Of a stretch of DNA of 64,000 nucleotides, positions 58,382 through 64,000 are shown in pieces; within the stretch, counting starts at the first letter, position 1; each line of letters opens with the position of its first letter. The notes beneath the pieces are model-generated. The model saw only the letters and a list, made by a program, of their open reading frames with translations. It was not told the origin of the DNA and searched no databases. This DNA comes from Akkermansiaceae bacterium UBA7890 (GTDB lineage Bacteria > Verrucomicrobiota > Verrucomicrobiia > Verrucomicrobiales > Akkermansiaceae), in the NCBI GenBank assembly GCA_002501065.1, contig DLRK01000205.1, positions 59,176 to 123,175 on the forward strand. The letters run 5' to 3'. Position numbers and translations under genes: made by a program.

Positions 58382-59263
58382 TCAATTCGATTCCCCAGCG
58401 GCCGCCTCCGGCTCAGCAGCTGGGGCCGACTCGCCAGCGGGCTCACCGCTATCCTCTTCTTCCACCTCGTCACCGGTCCCGGCCTTCTTCGAGTTCCGGT
58501 CATATGCAGCCGTGCTCTGCTCCCCGGCCCAGGACGCGTAGGCCCCTTTGCTGATCACCTCCATCCTTCCCACCATATTGCCATGGCCCTCCCCACAAAG
58601 CTGGGCACAGATCACATTGGTCTCGAGTTCCTTGAGGGGCCGGAACCACATGGGGACGTCGCTACCCGGAATGGCATCCTGCTGAATACGCATGGGCACG
58701 ATGGCGTAGGCGTGGATCACATCCGTGGAGGTCACCTGCAGGATGGCCGGCTCGGCGACGGGGAGTCGCAGGACGGGTGACACGAAATCATCCCAGCCAT
58801 TCGGATCTTCCGGATCAATGCACGGATCCCCCGGCTTCTGCACGAGGTGACGATCGATCCGTCCGAACTTTCCGTCCAGACCCGGGTAGTGGTAATTCCA
58901 GGCAAACTGGTAACCGATGACACGCACCCGCACGGGATCCTGGGCCTGGATGTCCTCGAACCGGTCCGTCCGTTCCGCCCAGAGCGGAAAGGCAAAACCG
59001 AGCAGCAGTACCGCCTCAAAAATAACCACCGCGATCTCAAGGTGGGTCGTCACGTGATTCTCTACCCCATGGTAGGATGCCCTGGGATTACGGCGGCGCC
59101 AGAACTTCCAGCAGGCAATCAGAAAGAAGGTGGTCCACCCCACAAAGAGAACGAGCATGAACCAGTGCAGCACGTCGATCATGTGATCCACGCTGCCCCC
59201 GTGTTCGGAGTAGTTCTCCGGCATTCCCATCCGTTCGACAAGCGTGGTGGCAAAGAAATCCAT
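58382..59263 (-). CDS. coxB: Cytochrome c oxidase subunit II
   Basis: A 293-residue subunit with two helices (about 33-55 and 72-95) and a periplasmic cupredoxin domain carrying the CuA site: ICAQLCGEGHGNMVG (CxxxC, then H and M) and a further His in STDVIHAYAIV. The HLEIAVVIFEAVLL helix keeps the Glu at the K-channel entrance known from other A-type enzymes. The C-terminal 40 residues are an acidic Ala/Glu tail. There is no c-type heme domain (no CxxCH), so it is not caa3. The gene is last of the oxidase operon, an atypical position since subunit II usually precedes subunit I. Confidence 0.95.
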   Translation of the reverse strand: MDFFATTLVERMGMPENYSEHGGSVDHMIDVLHWFMLVLFVGWTTFFLIACWKFWRRRNPRASYHGVENHVTTHLEIAVVIFEAVLLLGFAFPLWAERTDRFEDIQAQDPVRVRVIGYQFAWNYHYPGLDGKFGRIDRHLVQKPGDPCIDPEDPNGWDDFVSPVLRLPVAEPAILQVTSTDVIHAYAIVPMRIQQDAIPGSDVPMWFRPLKELETNVICAQLCGEGHGNMVGRMEVISKGAYASWAGEQSTAAYDRNSKKAGTGDEVEEEDSGEPAGESAPAAEPEAAAGESN

Positions 59264-59309
59264 GACTAATCAGAGAAAAGAGTGTAATCGGAAAAGAATC
59301 GTTTCGCTG

Positions 59310-59504
59310 CTATTCAGCGTATTTTGGATCGAAGTTTTCCCGCTCGCGGCGCACGATGCGAGCCATGCAGATGCCGGTCGCTCCGAGGACGGGCACAATG
59401 GTGGCCAGCAGAAAGATAATCGACCAGCCAGCGGCATCACCGCCTCCTTCCTGGAAGGATTTCACACAGGTGCTGCAGGCAAGATGGAGTGAGTCAGGGA
59501 ACAT
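59310..59504 (-). CDS. Small single-pass membrane protein of the oxidase operon
   Basis: A 64-residue protein with a short N-terminus (MFPDSLHLACSTCVKSFQEG), one helix (about 27-48, WSIIFLLATIVPVLGATGI) and a basic tail (MARIVRRERENFDPKYAE) consistent with an N-out, C-in orientation. ACSTC is a CxxC-like pair on the periplasmic side, which could bind metal or thiol chemistry. It lies between the 67-residue protein and coxB on the same strand, with 46 bases to coxB and 21 to its upstream neighbour, so it belongs to the operon. I know no name for it. Confidence rests on operon spacing and topology. Confidence 0.7.
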   Translation of the reverse strand: MFPDSLHLACSTCVKSFQEGGGDAAGWSIIFLLATIVPVLGATGICMARIVRRERENFDPKYAE

Positions 59505-59525
59505 GGTTCGTTAGCGATTGGTTGG

Positions 59526-59729
59526 TTACAGAGTCAACTTCCTGGCTTTGCGATAGAAATAGACGCCGTAGATGGGAAACCCGATAGAGCCACCCACCCC
59601 GGTCACCATGAACAACGTCCTCAGCAATCCGGTACTGGCAGGGGCCAGGAAGAACCCCCACCCCGCCAGGAAAAGGCTGAGGAAGGTCGTCACGATGATG
59701 AAAACTATATGGAAGCCGCGCAGTGACAT
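59526..59729 (-). CDS. Small two-helix membrane protein of the oxidase operon
   Basis: A 67-residue protein with helices at about 7-28 (IVFIIVTTFLSLFLAGWGFF) and 36-56 (LFMVTGVGGSIGFPIYGVYF), and a basic C-terminus (YRKARKLTL). It starts 8 bases after the subunit IV stop and ends 21 bases before the next small gene, so it is in the oxidase operon. Such short proteins may be extra subunits or assembly factors of the oxidase; I recognise no family. Confidence 0.7.
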   Translation of the reverse strand: MSLRGFHIVFIIVTTFLSLFLAGWGFFLAPASTGLLRTLFMVTGVGGSIGFPIYGVYFYRKARKLTL

Positions 59730-59737
59730 GCCATGAT

Positions 59738-60115
59738 CTATTGCTGTTTTGCCGTTTCCTCCGGGTTAAAGAAGCCGTCCCCTTCCACACTGTTGCCGTA
59801 CTCGATGGGGTTGTTGTAGGTCCAGCCGATCAGGCCCATGAGCGCGATCCCCATCATGACACCCATCACGATGAGGACATAGATCGTCTTCTTCTCGTTA
59901 TTGAGGTGCATGAAGATTGCCCCCACCAGGCTGGCCTTGATGGTGGCGATGACCAAGCCGATGATAGCATCCCACGCGTCAAATCCGTGCTCGCCAAAAT
60001 CGAGCCAGGGCACGGTTGCCACTGCCACCGTGACTACGGTGAAAACAAAGAGAATGAGACCTATGAGAAGGTACTTCTTCTGTGCCTTCCTGATATCTTC
60101 GGGTGTGTCAGCCAT
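59738..60115 (-). CDS. coxD: Cytochrome c oxidase subunit IV (prokaryotic-type)
   Basis: A 125-residue subunit with three hydrophobic segments (about 16-36, 49-69 and 78-98). ATIKASLVGAIFMHLNNEKK is the recognisable COX4_pro phrase, shared with CyoD/CtaF proteins. It is a structural subunit without cofactors. ATG 60115 is 15 bases after the coxC stop. It ends with an Asp/Asn-rich tail, IEYGNSVEGDGFFNPEETAK. Confidence 0.92.
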   Translation of the reverse strand: MADTPEDIRKAQKKYLLIGLILFVFTVVTVAVATVPWLDFGEHGFDAWDAIIGLVIATIKASLVGAIFMHLNNEKKTIYVLIVMGVMMGIALMGLIGWTYNNPIEYGNSVEGDGFFNPEETAKQQ

Positions 60116-60130
60116 GATCGGTGAGAATGA

Positions 60131-62074
60131 TTACATGAGATAGAGGATCGGAAAGAGGAAGATCCAGACGAGATCGACGAAGTGCCAGAAGAGACCACCA
60201 ACCTCCACCCGGTTGGCAAGCCACTCCGGATCACGGCGGTAGAGTCCCTTGCTGAAGAAGAGGTAGTAGCCCAGGACGAGGGCGCCACCGATCACGTGCA
60301 GACCGTGCAGGCCGGTCAGAGTGAAATAGATCGCGTAGTAGGTATTCCACTTGGGCGTGAACATCGACTGCATGGAGACCTCCTGGTGAGGAATCTCCAG
60401 TTCGGGGAAGGCGTGCAGATCATGAATCTCCTCGTCCTTGTGGTTCGGACCAGCAAAGCCGTTCCAGAACTTGGGCCGCAGGTCATCAAACCCGGGTTCA
60501 TCCGGCATGACGGAGTCGTGCTCGGCGCGGGCGTAGTGAACGAAGTCCTGCCAGCTCACCCGGTAGCGATCGGTCTCGGTGGGAACGCGCTTGGGCTTGC
60601 CTTCCGCATCCTTGCCGTATTTGTCGATGAGGCGCTGCTCAAGCTGCCCGATGCGTTTCTTGTGAACCTTCCAGATCTTCTTATAGGCTGGGAGGTTCTT
60701 GTTGTCCTTCGAGAAGATCCAACTCTGCTCAATCGCTGCCATTGGGTCCTTGTTGGCCTCCTCAGCCTTCTGGGCCACCCAGCGGAAATCAATGGCGTCC
60801 ACGGAGAGAGCAAGCGGACTCTCAAGGAGTCCGGGGGCGCCTTCTCCGGCGTTGAGGAAGGTGTCGTCCTTTAGTTCAGCCTTCCCCTCCCGGCCCTGGA
60901 TGGGACGCTTGACCCAGCCCCGTTCGATGATGAGAGGCTGGGGAGGATCCATCTTGAAGGCGAGCGTGGACACCAGGGACACCACCTTGCTCCCGGCAGT
61001 GCAATTGCCCTCCGCATCGAGTTGCTCGTTCAGTTGAGTGGCTGGGTCAATCCTGGCCTCGGGTGCCTGATCCCAGTATTTGTCGTTCGGCCACTTCTTT
61101 CTGACGTTCTTCCAGTTTTCCCGAAGAATGGCCGTCCGGGTTTCGGCGTTGTGGGCACGGCCTGCGATAAAGACCTTGCGGGTTTTCTCAAGGAGCGCAT
61201 AGCTGAGAGGCGTGCCAGCCGGGATGAAGAGGGAGTTCTCTCCGAACTTGCGATCCGTCCTCTCCGCCGTGGCATATTTCTCTGCGATCCCGGCCTCCTC
61301 CTGAGCGCGTGCCTTGCTCGACTTCGGTTCGCTCCTTGTTCCCGCATAATCCTCGATGTGTCCGTAGAGGAAGACGTCCCCGGCGGTGACAAACTTGGAC
61401 TTTCTCTTATTGGCCTGCTCAAGCATGGTATTGACCCAAGGCTCGTGGGCCCGCACCACTGAGAAGTCGATGGTCTCCGGCTGGAAAAGGATCATGTTGG
61501 CCTTGAAAGGTTTTCCGGCCTTCCAGAGATCCCCCTTCGCTGCTCCGTCAGACTCCTCACCCTTCTCCCTGGTTGCCTCGTTTGCAGCCGTGGCATCCTT
61601 CTCCCCCGCCTCCTGTGCTTCCTTCTTGGTGTGGAAGTACTCGACTTTGCCATCACTCAGAATGGTGCCGTAGTGGGCGTGACCTTCGATGATGGTAAAA
61701 TCGTCCATGCGTACGGCCTGGTGTCCCCACTTGGCCTTGTACTCGATACCCTTGAGGACCATGAAGAGGCCCGCACAGGCAATGGTGATCCCCATGAAGA
61801 TCTGAAAACGTCGCCACTGTCGCATCTTGAGGGATGCCCAGGCAAAGACCACCGTGACGGACGAACCAATGAGAACGAATGTATTGATGAGGCCAGGAAC
61901 GATGGGCAGGGCTCGCTCCGGCCAGGGGTAATCGGCGTAGATTCTCAGGAACACGTAGCCCGAGAAAAGACCGCCGAAAAGCATCACTTCGGAAGCAAGA
62001 AAGATCCAGATGCCTACCTTCGAGTTGAAAAGGCCGGTGTCCTTCCGGGGGGTAACGGTATAGGGAATCTCCAT
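60131..62074 (-). CDS. coxC: Cytochrome c oxidase subunit III with a giant periplasmic insert
   Basis: A 647-residue protein, against about 190-210 for a five-helix subunit III. ATG 62074 begins MEIPYTVTPRKDTGLFNS. Helices I-III lie at about 20-45, 62-82 and 88-112; the cytoplasmic loop KMRQWRRFQ is positively charged, placing the end of helix III outside. The normal sequence resumes at residue 568 with NTYYAIYFTLTGLHGLHVIG, then FSKGLYRRDPEWLANR (cytoplasmic) and GLFWHFVDLVWIFLF. Between them, residues 120-567 are an insert of about 448 residues, Lys/Glu-rich, without CxxCH, one lone Cys (GNCTAG) and no helix. By positive-inside logic it is periplasmic. It lies 22 bases after coxA. Confidence 0.9.
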   Translation of the reverse strand: MEIPYTVTPRKDTGLFNSKVGIWIFLASEVMLFGGLFSGYVFLRIYADYPWPERALPIVPGLINTFVLIGSSVTVVFAWASLKMRQWRRFQIFMGITIACAGLFMVLKGIEYKAKWGHQAVRMDDFTIIEGHAHYGTILSDGKVEYFHTKKEAQEAGEKDATAANEATREKGEESDGAAKGDLWKAGKPFKANMILFQPETIDFSVVRAHEPWVNTMLEQANKRKSKFVTAGDVFLYGHIEDYAGTRSEPKSSKARAQEEAGIAEKYATAERTDRKFGENSLFIPAGTPLSYALLEKTRKVFIAGRAHNAETRTAILRENWKNVRKKWPNDKYWDQAPEARIDPATQLNEQLDAEGNCTAGSKVVSLVSTLAFKMDPPQPLIIERGWVKRPIQGREGKAELKDDTFLNAGEGAPGLLESPLALSVDAIDFRWVAQKAEEANKDPMAAIEQSWIFSKDNKNLPAYKKIWKVHKKRIGQLEQRLIDKYGKDAEGKPKRVPTETDRYRVSWQDFVHYARAEHDSVMPDEPGFDDLRPKFWNGFAGPNHKDEEIHDLHAFPELEIPHQEVSMQSMFTPKWNTYYAIYFTLTGLHGLHVIGGALVLGYYLFFSKGLYRRDPEWLANRVEVGGLFWHFVDLVWIFLFPILYLM

Positions 62075-62096
62075 AATGCGGGGGGGTGGAGGGGCG

Positions 62097-63974
62097 CTAC
62101 TGGGCGGTCTCTGGCTCGGGTTCTCTGGCCGGTTTGTCCCGTCTGGGCTCCTCCCACTGGGGGTAGAAGTCACCCTCATGATCCTCACGGCTGTATTCGT
62201 AAGGTCCGCGGTAGGCCGCTACATCAAAGGTGAAGTTTCCGTGTGGGGGAGGCGTGGGGGTGGCCCATTCCAGGGTTGTCGCGTCCCAGGGGTTATCGTT
62301 CTCGATCTTCTTGCCCACAAAGATGCTGGTACAGAAATTGATGAAGAACGGAACCTGGGACAGGGCGAGCATGATGGCTCCGAAGGTCATGAGCGGATTG
62401 AGATGGATCCACTCCGCCACCGTATTGCCGAAGATATTCTCGCTGTCGGCAGCCTTTGACAGGTAGGCGTCTCCCCCGTTGTACCACCGCCGGTGAAAAC
62501 CGGCCATCCCCTGGATGAGCATGGGGAAGAAGAGGACGTTCATGAAGATGAGGGAGGGCCAGAAATGAAGGTGCCCCAGGAAGGTGTCCATATACCTTCC
62601 CGTGATCTTGGGGAACCAGTGGTAGATACCGGCGAAGAGAGCAAAGAGAATCCCGGGGGCCACCACGTAGTGGAAGTGGCCGATCACGTAGTAGGTGTCG
62701 TGCAGATGGAGATCAACGAGGTTGAAGGCCAGGGGCAGACCGGTGAGACCGCCTATCCCGAACATGGGCAGAAAAGCCACCGCCCACAGCATCGGCACGC
62801 TGAAACGGATGGATCCGCCCCACAGGGAGACCAGCATGGAGGTCAGGAGAATGACCGAGGGCACTGAGATGAGCACCGTGGTCGTCTGGAACCAGGTGGA
62901 AACCACCGGCCCCATGCCGGTGAGATACATGTGGTGGGCCCACACGATGAAACTCAGGAAGCCGAGGACCACGATGGCCCAGACCATTGACTTGTAACCC
63001 CAGAGCGGCTTGCGCGTGTTGACTGGAATAATCTCCGCCACGCAGCCGATCCCGGGCAGGAGCAGGACGTAAACCTCCGGGTGTCCAAGGAACCAGAAAA
63101 GATGCTGAAAGAGAAGCGGACTCCCCCCCCCGGAAGCCTCGATCACTCCAGCAGTAGAGGTGTAAAGACCGCTGGGCACGAAGAAGCTGGATCCCACTGT
63201 CCGGTCCATCAGCTGCATGATGGCTGCCACCTCGAGTGGCGGGAAGGCCAGCAGGAGGAGGAAACCGGTCACCAGCATGGCCCAGCAGAAGAAGGGCATT
63301 CGCATCCAGGTCATCCCCTTGGCCCGCAGGTTGATGATGGTCGTCAGGAAGTTGACCGCCCCTAACAGGGAGGACGTGATGAGGAGAGCCATCCCGATGA
63401 GCCACTGGGTCTGTCCGGCCAGAAACTGGTTTATGATCTGTCCGTCCGCAAAATTGGCCAGGGGGGAATAGTTGGTCCACCCTGACTTGGCGGTCCCGGA
63501 CTCCATGAAGAAACTCGCGCACATGATCAGGCCTCCAGCAAAGTAACACCAGTAACTGGCCATGTTCAGACGCGGGAAGGCCATGTCCACCGTTCCGATC
63601 TGAAGTGGTGTGACGAAATTTCCGAAGGCGGCAAATCCGAGGGGCACAACTCCCAGGAACACCATGATGGTGCCGTGCATGGCTCCAAACATGTTATAGG
63701 TTTCCCCGGTGACCCGTCCATCCTGGAGCCACCTGGCCTTCCATTCTTCGCTGAAGAACCAGCTGAGGTAGCCTGGAAGAGGCTCTTCCGGATAGGCAAT
63801 GCTCCAGCGCATCACCAGCATGAGAAAGAAGCCGAAGACAAGAAAAAGCAGGGCCGAGATGCCGTACTGAATCCCAATCACCTTGTGATCGGTGGACCAA
63901 ATGTATTTCTTGTAGAACGGAAGATCGTGGTGGTGATCGTCGCTACCGTGCTCTGCTGCCGCCTCTGCACTCAT
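62097..63974 (-). CDS. coxA: Cytochrome c oxidase subunit I (A-type, K-channel Lys replaced)
   Basis: A 625-residue catalytic subunit. Heme and copper ligands are present: His100 (GAMHGTIMVF), His298 with Tyr302 (GHPEVYVLLLPG), the CuB pair His347-His348 (WAHHMYLTGM), and His433/His435 (VIGHFHYVV). The D-channel Asp130 with Asn119 and Asn137 (DMAFPRLN) and Glu300 (the D-channel end) are kept, typical of A1. At the place of the K-channel lysine, Paracoccus and Rhodobacter have FKTPMLW, but here it reads FSVPMLW, so the Lys is Ser392. It is the first gene of the operon in view; the start ATG 63974 is 26 bases from the window end, in a G-rich leader. Confidence 0.96.
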   Translation of the reverse strand: MSAEAAAEHGSDDHHHDLPFYKKYIWSTDHKVIGIQYGISALLFLVFGFFLMLVMRWSIAYPEEPLPGYLSWFFSEEWKARWLQDGRVTGETYNMFGAMHGTIMVFLGVVPLGFAAFGNFVTPLQIGTVDMAFPRLNMASYWCYFAGGLIMCASFFMESGTAKSGWTNYSPLANFADGQIINQFLAGQTQWLIGMALLITSSLLGAVNFLTTIINLRAKGMTWMRMPFFCWAMLVTGFLLLLAFPPLEVAAIMQLMDRTVGSSFFVPSGLYTSTAGVIEASGGGSPLLFQHLFWFLGHPEVYVLLLPGIGCVAEIIPVNTRKPLWGYKSMVWAIVVLGFLSFIVWAHHMYLTGMGPVVSTWFQTTTVLISVPSVILLTSMLVSLWGGSIRFSVPMLWAVAFLPMFGIGGLTGLPLAFNLVDLHLHDTYYVIGHFHYVVAPGILFALFAGIYHWFPKITGRYMDTFLGHLHFWPSLIFMNVLFFPMLIQGMAGFHRRWYNGGDAYLSKAADSENIFGNTVAEWIHLNPLMTFGAIMLALSQVPFFINFCTSIFVGKKIENDNPWDATTLEWATPTPPPHGNFTFDVAAYRGPYEYSREDHEGDFYPQWEEPRRDKPAREPEPETAQ

Positions 63975-64000
63975 TGTCGGGGGGGGATGGGGGGGATGGG

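Noticed and set aside
1..64000. tRNA, rRNA, CRISPR, insertion sequences, prophage
   Set aside because: Reading the spacers shows no tRNA-like cloverleaf, repeat-spacer array, transposase or integrase frame; a covariance search could still reveal a small RNA.

Overview
The window reads as a GC-rich chromosomal segment of a Gram-negative member of the Verrucomicrobiota (Planctomycetes-Verrucomicrobia group). The call rests on family content rather than any rRNA gene. There are DUF1501 and cytochrome-type DUF1549/DUF1553 proteins with a LamG insert, two DUF1080 proteins, Tat-exported sugar enzymes, System II cytochrome c maturation (ResB/CcsA), and lipid A and lipoprotein enzymes (LpxA, Lnt) that imply an outer membrane. 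Shine-Dalgarno sequences are weak and GTG/TTG starts are common. I see no tRNA, rRNA, insertion sequence, phage gene or CRISPR array. Gene density is high and only one spacer exceeds 300 bases (16194-16615).

Layout. 1-4899: tail of one DUF1501 gene, then a DUF1549/LamG/DUF1553 plus DUF1501 pair. 5076-13383: an orphan ABC-2 permease, a DUF3592 protein, a YqeY-like protein, IspD, a vWA protein, a large lipoprotein, a DUF1080 protein and a polyprenyl synthase preceded by a perfect 28-base palindrome. 13432-16193: a sugar-related group (SMP-30-like, DUF1080, TIM-barrel isomerase). 16616-25607: NrdR with an unknown partner, a HIT protein, ResB-CcsA, Psd overlapping a cyclotransferase-membrane fusion, ObgE and YqgE. 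25646-32496: ArgA-like NAGS, Lnt, an M15-type peptidase, a phosphohexomutase and an rRNA methyltransferase. 32612-37895: a leftward uvrA / ECF sigma / anti-sigma-like / PDZ operon. 37980-41258: TrpF, a metal ABC transporter (ATPase and permease only) and CrcB. 41271-45824: a leftward purD-purE-pyrR-pyrB-pyrC run. 45917-56657: two divergent peptide transporters. 56714-58269: LpxA and RadC. 58382-63974: a leftward aa3-type cytochrome c oxidase operon.

How parts work together. The oxidase operon (subunits I, III, IV, two tiny membrane proteins, II) and the ResB/CcsA genes form the respiratory core. The purine and pyrimidine genes appear co-transcribed. The Yej-like transporter carries the only OppD/OppF ATPases, and the divergent OppABC set has none, so the two probably share ATPases.

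The most unusual content is in the membrane complexes. Cytochrome oxidase subunit III carries an insert of about 450 residues, predicted periplasmic. Subunit I lacks the K-channel lysine although its other key residues are present. Both Yej-like permeases carry extra periplasmic segments of about 100 residues, one resembling MORN/YwqK repeats. Other points are the 28-base palindrome at 12329-12356, a 13-bp inverted repeat between uvrA and trpF that suggests uvrA starts at a later GTG, and a divergent PurE lacking a conserved histidine.
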